Source of the DNA: Micromonospora sp. FIMYZ51
Lineage (GTDB): Bacteria > Actinomycetota > Actinomycetes > Mycobacteriales > Micromonosporaceae
Reading direction: 5' to 3'
Assembly: GCF_038246755.1 (NCBI RefSeq)
Contig: NZ_CP134706.1
Location: 1,240,001-1,304,000 of the forward strand
Length of the DNA stretch: 64,000 nucleotides
The notes under the pieces are model-generated. The model was not told where the DNA came from. It made no database searches and saw nothing but the letters and a program-made list of their open reading frames with translations. The position numbers and the translations under genes were made by a program. This document shows positions 1 to 8,370 of the stretch, piece by piece. How positions within the stretch are numbered: position 1 is the stretch's first letter; each line of letters starts with the position of its first letter.

Positions 1-2741
1 GACCTGCACTGGGCCGACCCGGCCTCGATGCGGCTGTTGCAGTTCGCCGCCCAGCACACCTGGTTCGAGCGGCTGATCTTCGTCGGCACGTACCGGGACG
101 CGGAGGTCGAGTCGGGTGAGCACCATCCGCTGCGTTCGCTGCTGATGTCGCTGGTGGCCAAGGCCACCACGATCACCCTGACCGGCCTCGGACGTGACGA
201 GGTGGGCGCGCTGATGGCGCGTACCGCCGGCCGGGAACCAACTCCGGACTGCGTCGACGACGTCTACCGCCGCACCGGCGGCAACCCGTTCTTCGTGGAG
301 CAGACCGCCCGGCTGTGGCACAGCGGCGGTGTGGTGAGCGCCATCGCCCCGGGCGTCCGGCAGGTGGTGCGCCAGCGGCTGGACCAGCTTCCCGCTCGGG
401 TGATCGACGTGCTCACGATCGCCTCCGTGCTGGGGCGGGAGTTCCACCGGCAGGTGCTCGCGGCCAGCGCCGGCCTGCCACCGGCCCGGCTCGACCAGGC
501 GCTCGACGTGGCGATGAGCGCGCGGCTGATGCTCGCCCTCGGCGACGGCCGGTACGCCTTCGCCCACGATCTGGTCCGCGAGACGCTCTACGACGGCCTC
601 GCCGACGACGACCGCCGGGAGCACCACCGGGCCGTGGTCCGCGCGGTCGACGAACACGCCCCGCTCGCCGAGTGGCTGATCCCCGCCGACCTGGCCCGGC
701 ACGCCTGGCTGGCCGGTGACCGCCTCGACCCGTACCGTGCCGTCGAGCTGCTGTTCGCCGCGGCCCGGGAGGCCAACTGCCGGCTGGCGTTGGAGGAGTC
801 GACCCTGCACCTGCGGCGTGCGCTGATCCTGGTCTCCGACGACGTGCAGCGGGTGAAGGTCATGATGGAGCTGGCCGACCGGCTCTTCCACACGGGCGAC
901 CGGGCAACGGCGGCGCAACTGCTCATCGACACCACGGTGGCGGTCCTGGCGATCGACGAGCCGGTTCTGCTGGCGTGCTTCGCGCTCACCGTCCATCGAC
1001 GCTGCCAGGTCAACCCGCTGATCGCCATCGACAGCGCGACGCTGGTGCGGGAGGCGTACCGGCGGCTCCTCGGCGAGCCCGGGGTCGACACGACGGTCGA
1101 CACGCTCGAAGCCGGCCTGATCAACGCCACCGAGGCCCTCGCCCGGCAAGGTCAGGACGACGAGGCGCTCAGCTTCAGCCTCTGGGCCCGACACGACGCC
1201 ACCTGGGGGCTCGGCACGGCGGCCGACCGGGCCGCCCTCACCGTCGAGCTGCGCGACCTGGCCCGCCGCAGCGGCGACCAGGAGGCCGAGTTGTGGTCCA
1301 CCGCGCTGCGCTGGGTGGCGTTGCTGGAACTCGGCGACCCGCGCTACCTGGACGAACTCACCGCCTTCGTGACCGCCGCGCGGCGGACCGAGCGGTCCCG
1401 GCACCGGATGGCCGCCCTCACCGACCACGCCATCGTCAACGCCTTCCGGGGCGACTTCGCCGACGCCGAGACCTGCTTGGCCGAGCTGAGCGGACCGGGC
1501 GGCTGGGAGTACGACGAGGACGGCTTCCTCTGGCACCAGATGCGCTGGTCGTTCCTGCTGCTGCGGGGCCGGCTCGCGGAGGCCCAGGCGCTGCTCGACG
1601 GGCTCCGCGCGACCGAGCACCCGTACCTGGACCTGCTCCGGGCGATCACCGCCGCCGAACGCGGTGACCAGCACACCGCCGCCCGGCTCACCGCGGAACT
1701 GGAGGTCGGCCCCGGATACCGGGGGTGGTCTCGCCGCTGTGGTTGCGGCTGTGCGCCCAGGCCACCCTCGGCGACCCGAGCCGCTGCGCGGCGGCGCGGC
1801 AGGCGCTGGCGGCGCATCGCGGTCGCTGGCTGGTCGCCCTCTTCGGCTGCGACATCGGCGGTCCGGTCGACCACTGGCTGGCCGTGATCGACGTCGCCGA
1901 GCAACGCTGGGACGAGGCCGTCGCCGGCTTCTCCGCCGCCCGCGACAATGCCGATCGGATGGGTGCCCGCCCCTGGTCGCTGATCGCCCGCGCGGCGCTT
2001 GTCGACGCCCTCGCCGCCCGGGGCCGCCCGGGCGACGTGGCGACCGCCGACCGGCTACGCGAAGAGGTGGAACGCGAGGCCCGCGTCCTGGACATGCCGC
2101 AGGTACTCGCCCGGCTCACCGCGTCCGAGCCGTCGCCGGCTGTCGCGTCCGGGGCGTGGTCGGCGGGGCAGCGGTCCGCGCCGGGCCGGGAGGTGGCGTA
2201 CGAGTTCCGCCGGGACGGTGCGGTCTGGCGGCTCACGTACGAGGGACGCACCGTGCACCTGCCGGACGCCAAGGGGCTGCACGACCTGCGGCTGCTGCTC
2301 GGTCGCCCGGGAGTCGACGTGCCGGTGGTCGAGTTGCTCGACCCGAGCGCGGGGCCGGAACTCGTCGCCGCCCGGCGGATGGGTGGTGACCAGATGCTCG
2401 ACGACGAGGCGAAGCACCGCTACCGGCGTCATCTGGCGCGGCTCGACGACGAGATCGACCGGGCAGCCGGGCGCGGCAACCGGGCGAAGCTGGCCGCGCT
2501 CGACGCCGAACGTCAGGCACTCATCGCTGAGCTGCGCTCGGCCGCCGGGCTGGCGGGCCGGAGCCGTCGCCTCGGCGACGAGGCGGAACGGGCCCGTAAG
2601 ACGGTCACCGCCCGCATCCGGGACACCCTGCGTCGCCTCGACAAGCGCCATCCGCCGCTCGGCGCCCACCTGCGGCACACCGTCTCGACCGGCTCCTCCT
2701 GCCGATATCTTCCCCCGGCTCCCGTCCCCTGGCAGCTGTGA
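1..2741 (+). pseudogene. Large ATPase-type regulator, 5' end outside window, frameshifted
   Basis: This is the C-terminal part of a large actinobacterial ATP-binding regulator. The window opens inside the ATPase domain at a Walker B-like DLHWADPAS, so Walker A and the N-terminus lie upstream. A long TPR-like helical region follows, then a C-terminal segment with a charged coiled stretch (about bases 2400-2600) ending near STGSSCRY. The protein reads in frame 1 to about base 1720, then continues in frame 3 as VVSPLWLRLCAQ from base 1725. A run of five G (1721-1725) sits at the junction, and one more G would restore a single frame. It is either a recent frameshift or a homopolymer sequencing error. 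No LuxR-type helix-turn-helix is seen at the end. Confidence 0.75.
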
Positions 2742-2753
2742 CAGCTGTTGGTG

Positions 2754-2783
2754 CGGGAGCGCCCCTTGCCGAGGGCGCTCCCG
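2754..2783. terminator. Bidirectional hairpin terminator
   Basis: There is a perfect 11-bp stem (CGGGAGCGCCC pairing with GGGCGCTCCCG) with an 8-nt loop. It lies between the convergent ATPase gene and ABC permease gene. No T-run follows, which is common in high-GC actinobacteria. Confidence 0.7.
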
Positions 2784-2799
2784 TACCGGGATCGATGGG

Positions 2800-3657
2800 C
2801 TATCGGCGGTTGTAGCGGTGCATGGTGAGGGTGCCGAAGACCACCAGGAAGGAGGCGCTCCAGAGGAACATCCAGGTCATGGCCGTGCCGTCGGTGGTGC
2901 CGGCCATCGCGGCGCGTACCGAGGAGACCAGGTGGGAGATCGGGTTGGCCTTGACGAACGCCTGGAGCCAGCCGGGCATGGTGGACGGGTCGACGAAGAC
3001 GTTGCTGAGGAAGGTCAGCGGGAACAGCACCATCATGCTGACCCCCATCACGGACTTCTCGCTGCGCAGGATGAGCCCGAAGAACGTCCAGACCCAGGAG
3101 AACGCGAACGAGAAGACCACAAGCAAGCCGATCCCGGCGAGTACACCGAGCACGCCACCGTCCGGGCGGAAACCGAGCACCAGCCCGACGGCGAGGATCA
3201 CCAGCGCCGCCAGCACGTAGCGCAGCACGTCACCGACGATCATGCCGACCAGGGCGGCGGGCCGCCACACCGGCAGCGTCCGGAACCGGTCGAAGACGCC
3301 CTTCTCGATGTCGCTGTTCAGGCCGACACCCGTGTACATGGTGATCATCGCCACGCTTGTCACCATGATGCCCGGTAGGAAGAACTGAAGGTAGTCACGA
3401 GGGCTGTCGGCGAGCGCACCGCCGAACAGGTACGTGAACATCAGCACCATGATGATCGGGAACGCCGTCACGTCGAACAGCTGCTCCGGCACGTGCTTGA
3501 TCTTCAGCAGGGCCCGCCAGCTGAAGGCGAGCGACGCCGCCAGCGGGCTCGGTCGAGGCGGTCGCTCGCCCGGCGCGAGGATCGTGCCCAACGCCTCGGT
3601 CGACGGGACGTAGACGTTCGGCGCGCGGTCGGTCGAGGTGGTGGTGTCACTGCTCAT
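2800..3657 (-). CDS. ABC-2 type permease (DrrB-like)
   Basis: This is the membrane component of an ABC exporter of the daunorubicin-resistance type, 285 residues. A polar N-terminus of about 50 residues is followed by six hydrophobic segments, including [16 protein letters not shown] between the second and third, a typical ABC2_membrane position. The ATG start overlaps the stop of the upstream ATPase gene by 4 bp (ATGA), so the two are translationally coupled. The substrate cannot be told from sequence; the family usually exports lipophilic drugs or lipids. Confidence 0.9.
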   Translation of the reverse strand: MSSDTTTSTDRAPNVYVPSTEALGTILAPGERPPRPSPLAASLAFSWRALLKIKHVPEQLFDVTAFPIIMVLMFTYLFGGALADSPRDYLQFFLPGIMVTSVAMITMYTGVGLNSDIEKGVFDRFRTLPVWRPAALVGMIVGDVLRYVLAALVILAVGLVLGFRPDGGVLGVLAGIGLLVVFSFAFSWVWTFFGLILRSEKSVMGVSMMVLFPLTFLSNVFVDPSTMPGWLQAFVKANPISHLVSSVRAAMAGTTDGTAMTWMFLWSASFLVVFGTLTMHRYNRR

Positions 3658-4670
3658 CGGGCTGCCTCCAGCGCCTCGTCCCGCTCGTCCTCGACCGGGA
3701 CGGCAGGGTGGTCGGTCAGGGCCAGGAAGACCTCGTCCAGGCTCGGCTGGCCGAGCGAGAAGTCGTCCACCACGATCCCGGCACTGGACAGCTCGCCGAG
3801 CGCCCGTGCGGCCTGGGCGCTGGCATCCAGGTCGCCGCCGGCTCCGCCGACCCGGGCGGTGATCGCCACCGGGTCTGCCTCCAACTGCACAGGTACGCCC
3901 AGCACCGTGCGCAGCAGTCGCTCCGCCTCCGGCCGCGCTGCCGCGTCGCGCAGCCGCAGGTGGACCGTGCCGGAGCCGACCGACGACTTCAACTCGCCCG
4001 GGGTGCCCTCCGCGATCACCCGGCCATGGTCGATCACCGCGATCCGGCTGGCCAGCTTGTCGGCCTCGTCGAGGTACTGCGTGGTGAGCAGCACGGTGGT
4101 GCCGTGTGCCACCACCGCCCGGATGATCTCCCACACCTGGTTACGGCTGCGCGGATCGAGCCCGGTCGTCGGCTCGTCGAGGAACAACAGGTCGGGTGTG
4201 TTGAGGATGCTCGCCGCGATGTCGATGCGCCGCCGCATGCCGCCCGAGTATTTCTTCACCTGCCGGCCGGCCGCCTCGGTCAGGCCGAACGCGGCAAGCA
4301 ACTGTTCCGCCCGTTGCCGGGCGGCCGGCCGGCCCAGCCCGAGCAGCCGGCCCAGCAGGACCAGGTTCTCCGTGCCGGTCAGGTCCTCGTCCACCGAGGC
4401 GTACTGACCGGTCAGGCTGACCCGGGCGCGGACCGCGTCGGCCTCGGTGACCACGTCGTGGCCGAACACCCGGGCCCGTCCGCCGTCCGGACGCAGCAAC
4501 GTCGCCAGGATCCGTACCGCAGTGGTCTTGCCGGCCCCGTTCGGGCCGAGCACCCCGTACACGGCGCCGGCCGGCACCTGTAGGTCGAGGCCGGCGAGCG
4601 CGTGCGTATCGCCGAACGACCGGGTCAAACCCTCGGCCTCGATGGCGAGGCCGGTGGTGCGTCTACTCAT
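3654..4670 (-). CDS. ABC transporter ATP-binding protein (DrrA-like)
   Basis: This is the ATPase of the exporter, 338 residues. Walker A is GPNGAGKTT, the signature is [12 protein letters not shown], Walker B is [13 protein letters not shown], and TTQYLDEAD carries the H-loop region with Q in place of the usual His, as in DrrA proteins. The C-terminal 100 residues match the DrrA-type extension that contacts the permease. The start [15 protein letters not shown] is preferred over an in-frame ATG 123 bp further upstream because family homology begins there. It is the first gene of the two-gene operon with the permease. Confidence 0.92.
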   Translation of the reverse strand: MSRRTTGLAIEAEGLTRSFGDTHALAGLDLQVPAGAVYGVLGPNGAGKTTAVRILATLLRPDGGRARVFGHDVVTEADAVRARVSLTGQYASVDEDLTGTENLVLLGRLLGLGRPAARQRAEQLLAAFGLTEAAGRQVKKYSGGMRRRIDIAASILNTPDLLFLDEPTTGLDPRSRNQVWEIIRAVVAHGTTVLLTTQYLDEADKLASRIAVIDHGRVIAEGTPGELKSSVGSGTVHLRLRDAAARPEAERLLRTVLGVPVQLEADPVAITARVGGAGGDLDASAQAARALGELSSAGIVVDDFSLGQPSLDEVFLALTDHPAVPVEDERDEALEAAR

Positions 4671-4849
4671 GATTCTGATACGTCCTTCCGTGTGGTGGCG
4701 CCTGCGGCCCGGAAGGCACCGGGCCACATGCTGCCCCAGCCCACCGCACGCGTACGACACAAATCTCGACACGTGGCCGGCCGCCTGCTTCAACGACGGT
4801 GGCCGGCGGTGGTTGTAGCCAGCTTCCCTGACCAGGCGCGAGACAGCGA

Positions 4850-4884
4850 GCAGCCGCCGCTAGATCCGATCTAGCGGCGGCTGC
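4850..4884. promoter_or_regulatory. 35-bp near-perfect palindrome, operator or terminator
   Basis: Two 17-nt arms (GCAGCCGCCGCTAGATC and its exact complement) are separated by one base. It sits 63 bp past the stop of the aldo/keto reductase gene and about 180 bp upstream of the ABC ATPase start, both on the minus strand. It could terminate the first transcript. The one-base centre and AT-containing core (CTAGATCCGATCTAG) also look like an operator for a dimeric repressor of the exporter. Confidence 0.6.
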
Positions 4885-4946
4885 CGGAAGGCACGCTGGC
4901 CCGCACCACCGTCCGACAGTGGCCGGCTGGCCGCTGCCGATCCCCG

Positions 4947-5933
4947 TTACCAGGCGGTGTCGAGCCGGTGCCGCTGCTCGGGCGTCAGTTCCAGGTCGAC
5001 GGCGCCGAGACTCTCCTCCAACTGGGCCACGGAAGAGGCCCCGACCAGCGGAATCGTGGGTACCTCCGCATCGATCAGCCAGGCCAGCACCACCTGGTTG
5101 ACCGTCGCGCCGGTCTGCTTCGCCACCTCCCGCAGCGCGGCCAGCCGGACCGGCGCGCTCGGCAGGTCGTACTCCGGGCCCAGTGGCTTGTCCGGGCGGG
5201 TGTACGCACCCCACAACAGCGACCCGTACGACACCAGGGTCAGGTCGGGCTCGGCCCGCAGATAGCTGATCAGGTCGCCGCCGACGGCACCCACGTTGCC
5301 GTCCGGGTCGAGGTCGGTCGGCCCGTCCAGCCGGCTCGGCAGGAAACTGCGGTGGTACTGGAGCACCTCGTACCCGGGCAAACCGGCCGCGGCGGCCACC
5401 GCGCGGGCCCGCTCCACCCGCCAGGCCCGGTGGTTGCTCGCACCCAGCAGCCCCACCGTGCCCTCGGCGACCAGCTCGGCGAAGCCCTCCACGGTCTCCT
5501 GCACCGGCACCCGGTGATCCTCGATGTGGGCGTAGAGCAGGTCCAGCTTCGCCACCCCGAGCCGCTCCCGGCTGCGCTCGGCGGACTCCCGGATCACCTT
5601 CGCCGACAGCCCCTCCGGGTTGTCGAGGTAGCTGGTGCCGGGGGCCAGTGGCCGCGCGCCGAGCTTGGTGGCGATGACGATCTCGTCGCCCACCCCTCGG
5701 CTGCGCCGCCACCGGCCCAGCAACTCCTCGCTGTCACCGCCCTGGCCACCGGTGATGAAGAACGCGTAGTTGTTCGACGTGTCGATGAAGGTGCCGCCCG
5801 CCTCGACGAACCGGTCCAGGATGGCGTACGAGGTGGCCTCGTCGGTCTTGGTGCCGAAGAGCATCGCGCCGAGGCTGAGCACACTTACCTCGCGTCGGGT
5901 ACGCGGGTCGGTGCCGATGGTGCGGTACCGCAT
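4947..5933 (-). CDS. Aldo/keto reductase
   Basis: This is an NADPH-dependent aldo/keto reductase of 328 residues with a TIM-barrel fold. The family tetrad is visible as D (FIDTSNNY), Y (SNNYAFF), K (IATKLG) and H (LLYAHIEDH). The C-terminal NADPH-binding part includes TIPLVGASSVAQLEESLGA. The start MRYRTIG is chosen because GAGGAG lies about 6 bp upstream; a longer in-frame start adds unconserved residues. The physiological substrate is unknown. Confidence 0.88.
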   Translation of the reverse strand: MRYRTIGTDPRTRREVSVLSLGAMLFGTKTDEATSYAILDRFVEAGGTFIDTSNNYAFFITGGQGGDSEELLGRWRRSRGVGDEIVIATKLGARPLAPGTSYLDNPEGLSAKVIRESAERSRERLGVAKLDLLYAHIEDHRVPVQETVEGFAELVAEGTVGLLGASNHRAWRVERARAVAAAAGLPGYEVLQYHRSFLPSRLDGPTDLDPDGNVGAVGGDLISYLRAEPDLTLVSYGSLLWGAYTRPDKPLGPEYDLPSAPVRLAALREVAKQTGATVNQVVLAWLIDAEVPTIPLVGASSVAQLEESLGAVDLELTPEQRHRLDTAW

Positions 5934-6023
5934 GGGGAACTCCTCTCGTGCGCCGTTGGACGCGGCACCAGCCTGCGTCTTCGAGCGCACTCGAGGTCAA
6001 GCGCTTCGACAGATCGCTCTCGG

Positions 6024-6863
6024 TCAGCCGAAGGTGTCCGGGTGGGGACCGGTGCGACCGTCCTCGCCCCTGTCCAGCAGGGTGATCCGCTCCATCGTCG
6101 CCTCGTCCAGCTCGAAGTCGAAGATCTGGAAGTTCTCCTCGATCCGCTTCGGCGTGATCGACTTCGGGAAGACGATGTCGCCGCGCTGCACGTGCCAGCG
6201 CAGCACCACCTGGGCCGGCGTACGGCCGAACTGCTCGGCGATGTCGGTGATGGTCGGGTCGTCGAGCACGGCGCCCTGCGCGATCGGCGACCACGCCTCG
6301 GTGACGATGCCGTTCTTCGCGCCGTACGCGCGCACCTCGTCGTTCGTGAAGTACGGGTGCGCCTCGATCTGGTTGACCGCGGGCACCACATCCGTCTCGG
6401 CGGCCAGCCGCTCCAGATGCGGCACCTGGAAGTTGGACACCCCGATCGAGCGGGCCCGGCCGTCGGCCCTGAACTCCTCAAGCACCTTCCAGGTGGTGAC
6501 GAAGTCGCCGTCGTAGCGGGTCGGCATCGGCCAGTGGATGAGGAACAGGTCGAGGTAGTCGGTGCGCAGCGCGTCCAGCGACGCCTGGAACGCGGCCCGC
6601 GCATCGTCGGGACGATGGGAGTGGTTGGCCAGCTTGCTCGTGATGTAGACGTCCTCGCGGGCCAACCCCGCTGTGCGTACGCCCTGCCCGACCTCGGCCT
6701 CGTTGCCGTATCCCTGGGCGGTGTCGATGTGCCGGTAGCCGACGCCAAGCGCGCCGCGTACCGCCTCGGTGGTGTCCGCCGGGTCGATCTGGAACACCCC
6801 GAAGCCCAGTTGCGGGATGGTGGTGCCGTCGTTCAACGCAATGTCCGGAATCATGCCTGCCAT
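6024..6863 (-). CDS. Aldo/keto reductase (2,5-diketo-gluconate reductase type)
   Basis: This 279-residue aldo/keto reductase has the classical motifs GYRHIDTAQGYGNE (Asp, Tyr), TSKL (Lys), LIHWPMP (His), GVSNFQ, and the C-terminal NADPH motif FPKSITPKRIEEN. It resembles DkgA/AKR5-type enzymes, which reduce small carbonyl compounds. It lies 90 bp upstream of the other reductase gene on the same strand, so the two may be co-transcribed. An internal ATG three codons in (MIPDIALND) is an alternative start; neither start has a strong ribosome-binding site. Confidence 0.88.
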   Translation of the reverse strand: MAGMIPDIALNDGTTIPQLGFGVFQIDPADTTEAVRGALGVGYRHIDTAQGYGNEAEVGQGVRTAGLAREDVYITSKLANHSHRPDDARAAFQASLDALRTDYLDLFLIHWPMPTRYDGDFVTTWKVLEEFRADGRARSIGVSNFQVPHLERLAAETDVVPAVNQIEAHPYFTNDEVRAYGAKNGIVTEAWSPIAQGAVLDDPTITDIAEQFGRTPAQVVLRWHVQRGDIVFPKSITPKRIEENFQIFDFELDEATMERITLLDRGEDGRTGPHPDTFG

Positions 6864-6909
6864 TCTGGCCGCATACCCGCTGACGAGGGGCTTTTCACGC
6901 CCACGTCGG

Positions 6910-7179
6910 TCAGCGCTGCCGCAGGGCGGTGGAGGCGAGCCGGTAACCGATTGTGTGGTTCACGATCCGGTCGACCAGCTCCGCCTTGCGCAGCCCGCCG
7001 ACGCCGCGCAGCCCCAGACTCGCCGCCAGTTCCCGCAACTGGCGCACCGACCAGCCCGACAGGTAGGCCGTACCGTCGGCCCGGCTGGTCAGGGCGGCCA
7101 GGCGCGCGGCGGCGTCGGCCGGCTCGATGACCGGCCCGGTGGCGGCGGGCGGCTGCCCGGCGTGGTCCGGGCCGGTCAC
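6910..7179 (-). CDS. Small SAP/Rho-N-like protein linked to ParA
   Basis: This is an 89-residue protein. Residues about 42-75 (SGWSVRQLRELAASLGLRG, then LRKAELVDRIV) match the helix-extended-helix pattern of SAP or Rho N-terminal nucleic-acid-binding motifs. The gene overlaps the stop of the ParA-like gene by 4 bp, so the two proteins are likely made together. A role as DNA-binding partner of the ATPase is inferred from this coupling and fold. No ParB-type helix-turn-helix protein is encoded nearby. Confidence 0.7.
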   Translation of the reverse strand: MTGPDHAGQPPAATGPVIEPADAAARLAALTSRADGTAYLSGWSVRQLRELAASLGLRGVGGLRKAELVDRIVNHTIGYRLASTALRQR

Positions 7180-8108
7180 GCGGGCCGTCCCACCGGCTGG
7201 AGGTGGTCGAGGAACTCGGTGGTGAGCTGGCGTAGCTCGTCGCGGACGGCGGGCACGGTGACCCGGTCGCGCAGCACCACCGGTACGCCGCGCGGGGTGT
7301 TCGTGGCGTAGAGGGTGACGTTCTCCCGCAGCGCGGTCGGAAAGACCGGCAGGCCCAGGTTGCGGACCTGGTCCATGTAGCTCTGATGGGTGGCGATGGG
7401 CTGCCGCGACAGCAGCTGGATCATCGTGAAGACCACGCCGGCCACGCCGGGGGCGACCTTCTGGTGCCGGCGTACGGTGGCGAACCGGCGGGCGTCGGCG
7501 TTGTACTGGTCGACCAGTTCCCGCACGTTGCCGTGCAGATAGTCGATGCCAAGCGTGGACAGATAGTCGGCCCGCGCCGGAATGACCAGGTGGTCGCTGG
7601 CGATGATGGCCGACTGGGTGACCACGTTGAAGTTCGGCGGGCAGTCGATGAGCACCATGTCGTACGGGTCCAGCCCGTCGGCGAGCAGCCCGTCGGCGAG
7701 CGAGCCGCGCACCCGGAACAGCTCGGCGTCGTACTCCTCGCCACCTGCGACGCTGCGGGCCAACGCCAGGTCGATGTCGACCAGTTGCAGGTGCGAGGCG
7801 ATCAGGTCGAGCCGGCCGGCACCGGAGAGCCGGGAGTTCGCCGGACCGGGCGACACCACCAGCTCACCAAGGGTGACCGACGGGTTGCCCTCGCGTAGGC
7901 CGTCGTACCAGCGTTTCACGGTCCGGCTGTCCCGCAACCGTTCCCGCCAGTCGTCCGGGTCGTAGAAGCCGAACGTCAGGCTGGCCTGCGGGTCGAGGTC
8001 GATGAGCAGCACTTTCATCCCCCGGTTGGCCAGCTCGGCACCGAGGTTGGCGGTCACCGTGGTCTTGCCGACCCCGCCCTTGTAATTGATCACTGACACG
8101 ACGTACAT
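7176..8108 (-). CDS. ParA/MinD-family ATPase (orphan)
   Basis: This is a 310-residue deviant-Walker ATPase. Walker A is NYKGGVGKTTVTAN, the A' region is VLLIDLDPQASLT and Walker B is DMVLIDCPPNF. Such ATPases position DNA or protein cargo on the nucleoid. The internal ATG at 8108 is chosen because GGAGG lies 7 bp before it; an ATG two codons upstream overlaps that site's ideal spacing. There is no parB and no parS-like site, so this is not the chromosomal parAB locus. It is followed by a 4-bp-overlapping SAP-like gene. Confidence 0.88.
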   Translation of the reverse strand: MYVVSVINYKGGVGKTTVTANLGAELANRGMKVLLIDLDPQASLTFGFYDPDDWRERLRDSRTVKRWYDGLREGNPSVTLGELVVSPGPANSRLSGAGRLDLIASHLQLVDIDLALARSVAGGEEYDAELFRVRGSLADGLLADGLDPYDMVLIDCPPNFNVVTQSAIIASDHLVIPARADYLSTLGIDYLHGNVRELVDQYNADARRFATVRRHQKVAPGVAGVVFTMIQLLSRQPIATHQSYMDQVRNLGLPVFPTALRENVTLYATNTPRGVPVVLRDRVTVPAVRDELRQLTTEFLDHLQPVGRPA

Positions 8109-8146
8109 CGACATACCTCCCCAGACCGGGAACGGTAGCCGACTGC

Positions 8147-8200
8147 AAGGAAGGGCCCCTTGTTAACGCCTCGTGTAGGTGAAGGGCCCCTTCTTAACAC
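8147..8200 (+). repeat. Tandem-palindrome intergenic repeat, copy A
   Basis: Two copies of AAGGGCCCCTTnTTAAC are separated by GCCTCGTGTAGGTG. Each half contains the palindrome AAGGGCCCCTT, so the halves can also pair with each other in RNA. Related copies are at 23184, 35507 and 58571. It lies upstream of parA and of the M28 gene, between divergent genes. A 6-bp hairpin (GCTGAG/CTCAGC, 8202-8219) follows directly. Confidence 0.8.
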
Positions 8201-8370
8201 TGCTGAGCCGCGACTCAGCTACCACCGGCAGCCTTTAGCAGGTCAGAGGCAGAGCGTCCTCAGACGAACAGACCCTTTGCTTTGGCTCCGATGTGGATGA
8301 GGATGGCACGAACATCCGGCACACGGGGGTAGGGGAGCCGGATACCCGCAGAGGAAGGACGTGGCACATC

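Noticed and set aside
4968..7130. Long plus-strand open frame (about 720 codons) across the two aldo/keto reductase genes
   Set aside because: It is antisense to two genes with clear motifs; long empty frames are expected opposite GC-rich genes. No start signal and no recognisable domain.
7176..8108. ParA gene considered as the chromosomal parAB-oriC region
   Set aside because: No parB, dnaA, gyrase or gid genes nearby, and no parS-like site seen.
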